A DNA stretch of 64,000 bases, taken from Pseudomonadota bacterium. GTDB lineage: Bacteria > Pseudomonadota > Gammaproteobacteria > Burkholderiales > Thiobacillaceae. The notes under the pieces are model-generated. The model saw only the letters and a list, made by a program, of their open reading frames with translations, ran no database searches and had not been told where the DNA came from. The position numbers were made by a program, and so were the translations under genes. Shown piece after piece: positions 16,001-23,255 of the stretch. The stretch spans positions 1 through 64,000 of the forward strand of contig JAJZPG010000007.1 of NCBI GenBank assembly GCA_021811235.1, given 5' to 3'. Each line of letters begins with the position of its first letter. Position 1 is the first letter of the stretch.

Positions 16001-16339
16001 ATGGAAACGAAAGCCGCCGTCGCCGCTCTTGCAGCCCTTGCCCAGGATTCCCGCCTGGCAGTCTTCCGCACGCTGGTCCAGGCCGGTCCGTCCGGTCTTG
16101 CGGCTGGAAAAATCGGCGAGCTCACCGGCATCCCGCCGTCTTCGCTGTCGTTCCACCTGAAGGAGCTGTCGCATGCCGGGATGGTGGATTCGCAGCAGGC
16201 CGGGCGCTTCGTCATCTACACCGCGAATTTCTCGACCATGAACGCGCTGCTCGGTTTTCTCACCGAAAACTGCTGCGGCGGCAATCCCTGCTCGCCGGTA
16301 TGCACGCCGGCCTGCGCCACTGAGAAGGAGTCAACATGA
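16001..16339 (+). CDS. arsR: ArsR-family arsenic-responsive repressor
   Basis: A 112-aa winged-helix repressor: helix-turn-helix with LTGIPPSSLSFHLKELSHAGMV (~41-62) and a Cys-rich C-terminus (C91, C92, C97, C101, C105). No Cys pair is present in the DNA-recognition helix, so the As(III) site is of the C-terminal type. It is the first gene of the ars operon, and its end overlaps the arsI start by four bases (ATGA). It should repress the operon until arsenite binds. Confidence 0.87.
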   Translation: METKAAVAALAALAQDSRLAVFRTLVQAGPSGLAAGKIGELTGIPPSSLSFHLKELSHAGMVDSQQAGRFVIYTANFSTMNALLGFLTENCCGGNPCSPVCTPACATEKEST

Positions 16340-16809
16340 AACGCCTGCACGTACACGTCGCGGTCGACGATCTGGCCGCCAGCATCCGGTTCTATTCCGC
16401 CCTGTTCGCCGCCGAGCCGACCGTCGCCAAGGACGATTACGCCAAGTGGATGCTCGACGATCCGCGCGTGAATTTCGCGATCTCGGCGCGCGGTGCCCCG
16501 GCCGGTCTCAACCACCTGGGCGTGCAGGTGGAAAACGCCGACGAGCTGGCCGAGATGAGCGCCCGCCTGCAGAAGCTCGACGCCGAAGTGGTCGAGGAGA
16601 TGGGTACCGCCTGCTGCTACGCCAAATCGGACAAGTACTGGGCGACCGATCCCACCGGCATCGCCTGGGAAACCTATCACACGCTCGACAGCGTGCCGGT
16701 GTTCGGCGGACAGCAGGCGAGCGGCTGCTGCGTGCCCGAGCCCGCGGTGGCCAAGGTGTCCGGCTGCATCCCGGTCAAGGCCAAGGCGGCTGCGGGCGGG
16801 TGCTGCTGA
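16336..16809 (+). CDS. arsI: ArsI/CadI-family vicinal-oxygen-chelate protein
   Basis: A 157-aa VOC/glyoxalase-fold protein of the ArsI/CadI family. ArsI is a Fe(II) dioxygenase that cleaves the C-As bond of trivalent methyl and aryl arsenicals. Marks: HVHVAVDDL with a metal His at the N-terminus, HLGVQV with a second, the vicinal pair C93-C94 (TACCYAKSD) that binds MAs(III), and DPTGIAWETYHT with the metal Glu. The C-terminus carries extra Cys pairs (SGCC and GGCC). It is coupled to arsR and lies upstream of two arsenate reductases. Confidence 0.83.
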   Translation: MKRLHVHVAVDDLAASIRFYSALFAAEPTVAKDDYAKWMLDDPRVNFAISARGAPAGLNHLGVQVENADELAEMSARLQKLDAEVVEEMGTACCYAKSDKYWATDPTGIAWETYHTLDSVPVFGGQQASGCCVPEPAVAKVSGCIPVKAKAAAGGCC

Positions 16810-16839
16810 GTTTTATTTGTTCAATTTCAAGGAGCCATC

Positions 16840-17271
16840 GTGGCTGAAAAAACCTACACCGTGCTGGTGCTGTGCACCGGCAATTCCTGTCGTTCGCAAA
16901 TGGCCGAAGTGCTGTTGAATCATGACCTCGCCGGCCAGGTGCGCGCGCTGTCCGCCGGCACCCGCCCGCAGCCCAAGGTGGCCGACGGCGCCATTGCGGC
17001 GCTGAAAGCGGCCGGCCTGAATACCGACGGCCTGCATCCGAAGGACGTCGACGCGGTGATGGACGAGGACATCGACCTGGTGGTGACCGTGTGCGACAAC
17101 GCCAAGGAAGCCTGCCCGATCTTCCCCAAGCCGATCCCGGCCATCCACCTGCCGTTCCACGACCCGCACGGCGAGCCGCTGGAGAGCTTCCTCGCGGTGC
17201 GCGACGACATCCGCACCCGTCTGGTTGCCGCGGTGCGCGACAAGCTCGGCCTGCAGGCCGCCGCAGCCTGA
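16840..17271 (+). CDS. arsC: Arsenate reductase, low-MW phosphatase type
   Basis: A 143-aa cytoplasmic thioredoxin-linked arsenate reductase. The P-loop CTGNSCRS begins at C12 with R18. The redox pair C85 and C92 (VCDNAKEACP) completes the three-cysteine relay, and DPHGEP is the DP loop with the general acid. It reduces As(V) to As(III) for export by Acr3. It follows arsI by 30 bases and has a good ribosome site (AAGGAG). Confidence 0.88.
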   Translation: MAEKTYTVLVLCTGNSCRSQMAEVLLNHDLAGQVRALSAGTRPQPKVADGAIAALKAAGLNTDGLHPKDVDAVMDEDIDLVVTVCDNAKEACPIFPKPIPAIHLPFHDPHGEPLESFLAVRDDIRTRLVAAVRDKLGLQAAAA

Positions 17272-17289
17272 TTCGAGGGAGACGCTGCC

Positions 17290-17787
17290 ATGGCCGAACC
17301 GGTCTTCAACGTGCTGTTCCTGTGCACCGGCAATTCGGCGCGCTCGATCCTGGCGGAATCGCTGCTCAATCAATTCGGCAAGGGGCGCTTCAGGGCCTTC
17401 AGTGCGGGCAGCCACCCAGCCGGGCAGGTGAATCCCTTTGCACTGGAACTGCTGGAGAAAAACCACTTCCCCGTCGGCGAGCTGCGCAGCAAGCCGTGGG
17501 ACGAATTCGCCCGGCCCGATGCGCCGCAGCTCGACTTCGTCATCACCGTGTGCGACAAGGCCGCGGGTGAAGTCTGCCCGGTGTGGCCGGGGCAGCCGAT
17601 GACCGCACATTGGGGCATCCCCGACCCGGTCGCGGTGGAAGGCAGCGACGAAGCGAAGCGCCATGCCTTCGTCGACGCGATGAACCAGATGCAGCGACGC
17701 ATCTGCAGCTTCGTCAGCCTGCCGTTCGACAAGCTGGACCGCATGAAGCTGCAACAGGCCGTGCGCGAAATCGGGAAAACGGCATGA
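17290..17787 (+). CDS. Second arsenate reductase / LMW phosphatase-like protein
   Basis: A 165-aa paralogue of the preceding ArsC, longer at the C-terminus. It has the P-loop CTGNSARS, the VCDKAAGEVCP cysteine pair and a WGIPDPV acid loop. All three catalytic cysteines are kept, so it should also reduce arsenate. The long variant with SKPWDEFARP is common beside acr3. Its stop overlaps the Acr3 start (ATGA), coupling reduction and export. Confidence 0.85.
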   Translation: MAEPVFNVLFLCTGNSARSILAESLLNQFGKGRFRAFSAGSHPAGQVNPFALELLEKNHFPVGELRSKPWDEFARPDAPQLDFVITVCDKAAGEVCPVWPGQPMTAHWGIPDPVAVEGSDEAKRHAFVDAMNQMQRRICSFVSLPFDKLDRMKLQQAVREIGKTA

Positions 17788-18863
17788 GCGCGCAGTGCGA
17801 GGTGACCGGAAAGCGCGCAGCCGGCGCGCCGATGAGCGTGTTCGAGCGCTGGCTTTCGCTGTGGGTGGCGCTGTGCATCGTCGCCGGCGTGCTGCTGGGC
17901 CAGTTGCTGCCGGCGCCGTTCCAGGCGCTGGGGCGCATGGAGGTCGCGCAGGTGAACATTCCGGTCGGCCTCTTGATCTGGGTGATGATCATCCCGATGC
18001 TGATGAAGATCGACTTCGGCGCCCTGCATCAGGTGAAGTCGCACTGGAGGGGCATCGGCGTCACGCTGTTCGTCAACTGGGCGGTGAAGCCGTTTTCGAT
18101 GGCGCTCCTGGCGTGGCTGTTCATCCGCCACTGGTTCGCGCCGTATCTGCCGGCGGAACAGCTCGACAGCTACGTCGCCGGCCTCATCCTGCTGGCCGCC
18201 GCGCCGTGCACCGCGATGGTGTTCGTGTGGAGCCGGCTCACCGGCGGCGATCCGTATTTCACGCTTTCGCAGGTGGCGCTGAACGACACCATCATGATCT
18301 TCGCCTTCGCCCCCATCGTCGGTCTGCTGCTCGGGCTGTCGGCGATCGTCGTGCCGTGGGACACCTTGTTCATCTCGGTGGTGCTGTACATCGTCATCCC
18401 GGTGATCCTGGCGCAGATCTGGCGCAAGATCCTGCTCGGACGCGGGCAGGCGGCATTCGACGCGACGATGGCCCAGCTCGGCCACGCGTCGATCCTGGCG
18501 CTGCTGGCGACCCTGGTGTTGCTGTTCGCTTTCCAGGGCGAGGCGATCATCCGGCAGCCGCTGATCATCGCGCTCCTGGCCGTGCCGATCCTGATCCAGG
18601 TGTTCTTCAACTCGGCGCTGGCCTACTGGCTCAACCGCAAGGTCGGCGAAAAGCACAGCGTGGCCTGCCCGTCGGCGCTGATCGGCGCGTCGAACTTCTT
18701 CGAACTCGCCGTGGCCGCGGCGATCGCGCTGTTCGGCTTCCAGTCGGGCGCGGCGCTCGCCACCGTGGTCGGCGTGCTGATTGAGGTGCCGGTGATGCTG
18801 CTGGTGGTGAAGATCGTCAACCGCAGCAAGGGGTGGTATGAAGCGGGACTGTCATCCCGTTGA
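17784..18863 (+). CDS. acr3: Acr3-type arsenite efflux transporter
   Basis: A 359-aa membrane protein with about ten helices. Acr3 motifs are seen: AAPCTAMVFVWSRLTGGDP with the conserved Cys in transmembrane segment 4, and ASNFFELAVAAAIALFGF containing the conserved Glu. It exports As(III) using the proton motive force. The start overlaps the previous stop (ATGA); a further methionine at ~17 (MSVFERWLS) is a possible alternative. Confidence 0.9.
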   Translation: MSAQCEVTGKRAAGAPMSVFERWLSLWVALCIVAGVLLGQLLPAPFQALGRMEVAQVNIPVGLLIWVMIIPMLMKIDFGALHQVKSHWRGIGVTLFVNWAVKPFSMALLAWLFIRHWFAPYLPAEQLDSYVAGLILLAAAPCTAMVFVWSRLTGGDPYFTLSQVALNDTIMIFAFAPIVGLLLGLSAIVVPWDTLFISVVLYIVIPVILAQIWRKILLGRGQAAFDATMAQLGHASILALLATLVLLFAFQGEAIIRQPLIIALLAVPILIQVFFNSALAYWLNRKVGEKHSVACPSALIGASNFFELAVAAAIALFGFQSGAALATVVGVLIEVPVMLLVVKIVNRSKGWYEAGLSSR

Positions 18864-18873
18864 GAGCATTGCC

Positions 18874-19097
18874 ATGCTGAAACGCTTCGTCTTGCTGCTG
18901 CTTGCCGGAAACGCGAAACCGGCGACTACTACGACTTTCTCGCCGGCAAGGTGGGCGCTGCCGCGAAGGAGATGGAACCGTTGGACGCCCCCCTCGACCG
19001 CTACGCCGACCTGCCTGAATTCCGGCATCTCGAGAATGACGGCGACCTGCACCGCACCAACATGAACCGGGCGTTCGTCGAGTTCGAATCGCAATAA
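18874..19097 (+). pseudogene. Deleted, frameshifted gene remnant between acr3 and arsP
   Basis: The remnant begins MLKRFVLLLLAGNA, an apparent signal peptide. In another frame it continues ETGDYYDFLAGKVG...DLPEFRHLENDGDLHRTNMNRAFVEFESQ and stops at 19097, overlapping the arsP start by one base. The two parts look like the two ends of one secreted protein with the middle lost and the frame broken. I do not recognise the parent family with confidence. Confidence 0.5.
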
Positions 19098-20059
19098 TGT
19101 TCGACGCCTTCGCCAGCCTGCTGGTCTTCGATCTCGCCGGCCTCGCACCGGATACCCCGCTGGGCGCGGCGCTGCACTTCTTCGTCATGGACGTGGCGAA
19201 GATCCTGGTGCTGCTGACGCTGGTGATCTACGCGATGGGGCTTTTGCGCGCGCTCTTGAAGCCGGAGAAGGTGCGCGAGTTCATCCGCAACCGCGGCAAC
19301 CTGCAGAGCCGCTTCATGGCGGTGGGGCTGGGAGCGGTGACGCCGTTCTGCTCGTGCTCGTCGATCCCGCTCTTCATCGGCTTCGTCGAGGCCGGCATCC
19401 CGCTCGGGGTGACGCTGTCCTTCCTGATCGCCAGCCCGATGATCAACGAGGTGGCGGTGGTGGTGCTGGCCTCCGTCATCGGCTGGAAGTTCACCGTGCT
19501 GTATGTCGTGACCGGCCTCGCCGTGGCGCTGATCGGTGGCTTCGTGCTGGAACGCTTCAGGCCCGAGCGCTGGGTCGAGGACTACGTGTGGAAGATCCGC
19601 ATGGGCGAGACGGCGCAGGTCGACGAGGACACGTCGCTGCGCGCCCGCCACGACTACGCCGTCGCCCAGGTGAAGGAGATCGTCGGCCGCATCTGGAAAT
19701 TCATCCTCATCGGCGTCGGCGTCGGCGCCTTCATCCACGGCTACGTGCCGGCCGACTTCGTGGCGAAGATCGCCGGCGACGGCGGCGTGCTGTCGGTGGT
19801 CGGTGCGGTGCTCGTCGGCGTGCCCCTGTATTCCGACGCGGTCGGAATCATTCCCATCGCCGAGGTGCTGCTCGACAAGGGCGTGCCGATCGGCACGGTG
19901 CTGGCGTTCATGATGGCGGTGACCGCGCTGTCGCTGCCGGAAATGATCATCCTGAAGAAGGTCGTGAAGGTGCCGCTCTTGGCGCTGTTCGCGGCCTATC
20001 TATCCACGGCCTTCGTCATCGTGGGCCTGCTGTTCAATTCTCTGAAGGGGGTTCTATGA
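19097..20059 (+). CDS. arsP: ArsP-like organoarsenical permease (DUF318)
   Basis: A 320-aa permease with about eight hydrophobic helices in two blocks joined by a charged middle segment. The signature TPFCSCSSIPLFIGF contains the cysteine pair, mirrored by GVPLYSDAVGIIP in the second half. ArsP exports trivalent methyl/aryl arsenicals, a role that complements ArsI upstream. Other DUF318 permeases have unknown cargo, so context supports but does not prove the call. Confidence 0.8.
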   Translation: MFDAFASLLVFDLAGLAPDTPLGAALHFFVMDVAKILVLLTLVIYAMGLLRALLKPEKVREFIRNRGNLQSRFMAVGLGAVTPFCSCSSIPLFIGFVEAGIPLGVTLSFLIASPMINEVAVVVLASVIGWKFTVLYVVTGLAVALIGGFVLERFRPERWVEDYVWKIRMGETAQVDEDTSLRARHDYAVAQVKEIVGRIWKFILIGVGVGAFIHGYVPADFVAKIAGDGGVLSVVGAVLVGVPLYSDAVGIIPIAEVLLDKGVPIGTVLAFMMAVTALSLPEMIILKKVVKVPLLALFAAYLSTAFVIVGLLFNSLKGVL

Positions 20060-20367
20060 GCACCGACCTGCATCCATCCATCGTCGCGCTGGTTTCGCTG
20101 GCGGCCAACATCGCGGCCAACCATCCCAAACAGGGCCTGTGCCAGGTCGAGCGCCTGAAAGGCTACGGCGTGTCGCGCGAGCAGATCGACACGGTGATCG
20201 AGATCGCCCGCCACATCCGCGACGAGGCCGCGCAGACGCTCGACGCCCGTTTCGACGAAGCCTGCGCGGCGCATTTCCCGCGCGCGGCCGTGAAGCTTGC
20301 CGGAATCGCCGTGGCGGAAAGCGGCGCCTGCTGCACCCCGACGCCCTCCGGAAAATCGTGTTGCTGA
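20056..20367 (+). CDS. Small AhpD/CMD-like helical protein with Cys tail
   Basis: A 103-aa protein whose core (ALVSLAANIAANHPKQGLCQVERLKGYGVSREQIDTVIEIARHI) resembles the carboxymuconolactone decarboxylase/AhpD helical fold. It lacks a clear CxxC in the usual place and ends with ACC...KSCC. The Cys pairs may bind arsenite. The ATG overlaps the arsP stop, so it is translated with arsP. Its function is unassigned. Confidence 0.6.
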   Translation: MSTDLHPSIVALVSLAANIAANHPKQGLCQVERLKGYGVSREQIDTVIEIARHIRDEAAQTLDARFDEACAAHFPRAAVKLAGIAVAESGACCTPTPSGKSCC

Positions 20368-20380
20368 ACAGGAGAATCCC

Positions 20381-20614
20381 ATGAAAGACATCAAGGTGCT
20401 CGGCAGCGGCTGTGCCAACTGCAAGACCACGCTGAAGCTGATCGAGGAAGTCGCGCAGGCGCGCGGCGTGCCAGTCAATATCGAAAAGATCGAGGACATG
20501 GCGGCCATCCTGGGCTACGGCGTCATGTCCACGCCCGGCGTCGTGATCGACGGCAAGGTGGTGCATGCTGGCGGCGTGCCGGATCGCAAGAAGATCGAGG
20601 GCTGGTTGGCCTGA
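20381..20614 (+). CDS. TM0996/MTH895-type small thioredoxin
   Basis: A 77-aa thioredoxin-fold protein with CANC at 11-14 (GSGCANCKT) and the cis-proline in MSTPGVVIDGK. These short thioredoxins are frequent beside ArsP-type permeases and probably serve arsenate reductase or organoarsenical turnover as a reductant. It is the last gene of the arsenic operon; a terminator hairpin follows about 60 bases downstream. Confidence 0.78.
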   Translation: MKDIKVLGSGCANCKTTLKLIEEVAQARGVPVNIEKIEDMAAILGYGVMSTPGVVIDGKVVHAGGVPDRKKIEGWLA

Positions 20615-20675
20615 GCATGACACCGGATTCCTGATCCCTGCGTCAGGTGCTCGCAATCCGCAAGCGTCCAAACAA

Positions 20676-20700
20676 AAACGCCGCTCGATGAGCGGCGTTT
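20676..20700. terminator. Hairpin terminator, copy 1
   Basis: AAACGCCGCTCGATGAGCGGCGTTT folds into an 11-bp stem with a short loop, following an A-rich tract and ending in T-rich sequence. It would end the arsenic operon. The same hairpin with the flanking CAAACAAA occurs at 25112-25136, so the DGQHR-methyltransferase operon lies between two copies. Confidence 0.75.
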
Positions 20701-20813
20701 GTTCAGACCAGCCACTGTCCGTACTTCGGCCATTGCAGCCGGTGGCGTTGACTCAGTTGAACGACCGGTATCGAGCAGGTTGCCGACCTTGTAGTCTTAA
20801 GCGTTAAAGCGTC

Positions 20814-21983
20814 TTAAGGCACGAAGCAAATGATCGATTCGTTGCAGGCTTGGCGTGCCTCGCGATGCTTCTTGTTCCCACCCAATGTGCTGAAGTCGCT
20901 TTCGACTTCTTCGACATGAACGTCTGAGAACAGCGTACGCCCGTACTCGACGAAATCGTTAGAGCCCAATCCATTGCTGGCGCCCACCGTTGGGAACGTC
21001 AATATCAGCGTTGCTCGCTTAGTCAAACATGCGTCGAGTAGTTGCTTGGCAGCCTGCTTGGCCGTCGTCTTCTTGCTGAATTCCGATGAAGGGCGTTTGT
21101 CGATCGACGGATAGCGCCCCCTTCCTTCTGGTTCGAACTCGATCCCGCGCGTAACAGTTTCGAGCGCGTGATAGAAGCGGCTGTAATGGACGCCAGAGTA
21201 TGGTGGATCGGCGAATACGAGATCGCCCTCGTTAAGGTGGGCTATCGTCTTCCGAAAATCGCCAACGCTCCCTTTTCCCTTTACTAGCGCAGTCCTAGTG
21301 GAAATTTCCTCTACGGCGTTCTTGACGAGAGACCAGGAATTGCGCGTCCAAGCCTCGATGATGTATTTGGCCGACGATGCGGTCGGCTGGAAGGGTTGCG
21401 CGGTATGCCCTGGCGCGGCGGCGGCTCTGCTTACCGCCTCAACCAACGCGGCCAGCGCAACCTTTCGTTTATTGGTGTCAGATGGCAGACACTGCCTGAG
21501 TGCATCGAAAACAAGCGACTGCACCGGAGAGTAGTAATAGCCACCATACGCCTTCGAAATTGGCCACGCCCCGCCCAAATCGTCGAACACGGCGGGGAGT
21601 ACGTCGCGACAGAAATTTCGAGATTGGGTGACGACTTGTTTAATCTGTTTGGGGTCGGTGAGATTGGGCTCGATCGAACGAAGGTTGTTTGGAAAATGGC
21701 TTGCGATCTGCCCAACCAAGCTGGTGGCCCTCGCAAACCAAGACTCGATCATGCGATCCGGGTCGAAAGATTCCGTACGCTCAACGACTGCTTTCGCCCT
21801 GGCTACCGCGAACGATTGGATATCGCCTGCCACGATCTCCTTGTCTGTGTTTTCCGCAAGAAACCATGAGACTGTGGCTGAGCCACAGAACGGGTCTGCA
21901 ATTTTTCCGGCACCATCCGCATAGTGAAGGAGTATGTCACCCAATACCGGAAGCATCTTGCCCTTGTGTCCCATGTACTTCAT
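20814..21983 (-). CDS. D12-class (alpha-type) adenine DNA methyltransferase
   Basis: A 389-aa methyltransferase. An N-terminal KYMGHKGKM element (motif X), motif I DPFCGS (30-35) for AdoMet binding, a long helical target-recognition stretch, then motif IV ADPPYSG (258-264) followed by HYSRFYHALE. This order is that of alpha-class N6-adenine methyltransferases (D12 group). No restriction nuclease is recognisable next to it. Its start overlaps the stop of the 421-aa unknown gene (ATGA). It is probably the modification or effector part of a three-gene module. Confidence 0.8.
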   Translation of the reverse strand: MKYMGHKGKMLPVLGDILLHYADGAGKIADPFCGSATVSWFLAENTDKEIVAGDIQSFAVARAKAVVERTESFDPDRMIESWFARATSLVGQIASHFPNNLRSIEPNLTDPKQIKQVVTQSRNFCRDVLPAVFDDLGGAWPISKAYGGYYYSPVQSLVFDALRQCLPSDTNKRKVALAALVEAVSRAAAAPGHTAQPFQPTASSAKYIIEAWTRNSWSLVKNAVEEISTRTALVKGKGSVGDFRKTIAHLNEGDLVFADPPYSGVHYSRFYHALETVTRGIEFEPEGRGRYPSIDKRPSSEFSKKTTAKQAAKQLLDACLTKRATLILTFPTVGASNGLGSNDFVEYGRTLFSDVHVEEVESDFSTLGGNKKHREARQACNESIICFVP

Positions 21984-23245
21984 GAGAGGACACTCCAGGC
22001 AACAGAACGATCAGCTCGAGAAATTATGTACGTGTTTCCAGCATGAGGATCTTCCCACAGCTCGTTAGGTAGTTTTCCGAATGAAGCCGAGCGATGACTA
22101 TCGATAGCAATTTGAAGGTCTGCCGATAAATCACTTGGGTTGACGTCAGACGTGCAACTTCGTATTCCTATGTGATCGAGCCAGTTCAAGAGCCATCCCG
22201 AAACTGGCGAACCCGGTGAGGTGGCAAGACTTTTTTCCACGCTAAGCGTTGCCAGACGAAGAAGGAAGATAGCTCTGCTAATTACATTCCTAGGTTCCGT
22301 TGAGGAAGATGCTGCATGAGTGAATATATTTGCTTGAGTTTCGTCTGGCTCAATCAGAAGATCCGACAAGAGCTCCTTACTCTCACCTGTCGAGGCAGAC
22401 AGCTCATCGATCATACGGACTCGTTCTGCTTGTACTTTGGCTGCCCAGTCAGGGTCGGTGTCTGGCACCTTGCTTTCTATGGCAGTTTGTACGAGCCATT
22501 GGATAAGTACGGAATCGAAGGCAAGGCTATTTCTGAGACCGCTTGAGGCAGGGAGAAGGAGATCGCACAGCGCGAGAATGAATTCAACATCATCAGTCGA
22601 CATTCTCGAGAGGGGTTTTGTTGCATGGCTGGGCAAGTAGCTCGCGGTATTCCGCTCTTCTCTATCACGCTTGGGATCGGCAAGGAGATCGCTACCCCAT
22701 TTAAGGACCATGTCCTCCGTGCTGAATAATGCAAGACCGGGGATGATAGTCCTAAGCGAAACTGCTGCACTGACGCGAAGTCCATTCTGGACAAGATCGC
22801 AAACGTCATTTCTCTTTACCCATCGTTCCCACAGAGCCCACGCGATTGTGTGGGTTCGGAGTTGCATTTTTTCGCCATTGTTTGCCGGATTAATGGGATG
22901 CTTAGTGCCTGAACTGTCGATGTAGTAATTCTTACCTTGCCGGATGCGTATTCCTGTTCCGGCATAGAGGGACATTGCTGCCCTCAGCTCTGCATAGTAT
23001 GCGTAATGGATTGCTTCTCCTTGTGCATTTCGCAGAAACGCACTAATAGCTGAAGTGGCATAACGCCAGCCGTCGCAAAGATGAACAGTCTGTTCGGCCG
23101 CAAGCTCGTTCGAAGCAGCGGGAGTCAGCATTGCGGCCGGGATCAATACATCGCTGAAGTCGTTAATTGGCCCCAAGCTTGAGTACGCATTCTTGACATG
23201 CGCACCGCTTGAGTTATCTGCAAATCGTTTAGCGAGATCGGCCAT
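21980..23245 (-). CDS. Unknown protein (421 aa) of DGQHR-methyltransferase operon
   Basis: A 421-aa soluble protein that I cannot place in a family. It is largely helical, without signal peptide, clear membrane helix, Walker motif or recognisable nuclease motif. Stretches such as HYAYYAELRAAMSLY and HTIAWALWERW are well-formed amphipathic helices. It begins 10 bases after the DGQHR gene and overlaps the methyltransferase start, so the three are one operon. It could be a nuclease-like effector of new type, a DNA-binding subunit or a regulator; nothing in the sequence decides. Confidence 0.75.
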   Translation of the reverse strand: MADLAKRFADNSSGAHVKNAYSSLGPINDFSDVLIPAAMLTPAASNELAAEQTVHLCDGWRYATSAISAFLRNAQGEAIHYAYYAELRAAMSLYAGTGIRIRQGKNYYIDSSGTKHPINPANNGEKMQLRTHTIAWALWERWVKRNDVCDLVQNGLRVSAAVSLRTIIPGLALFSTEDMVLKWGSDLLADPKRDREERNTASYLPSHATKPLSRMSTDDVEFILALCDLLLPASSGLRNSLAFDSVLIQWLVQTAIESKVPDTDPDWAAKVQAERVRMIDELSASTGESKELLSDLLIEPDETQANIFTHAASSSTEPRNVISRAIFLLRLATLSVEKSLATSPGSPVSGWLLNWLDHIGIRSCTSDVNPSDLSADLQIAIDSHRSASFGKLPNELWEDPHAGNTYIISRADRSVAWSVLS

Positions 23246-23255
23246 CAGTTTTCAG

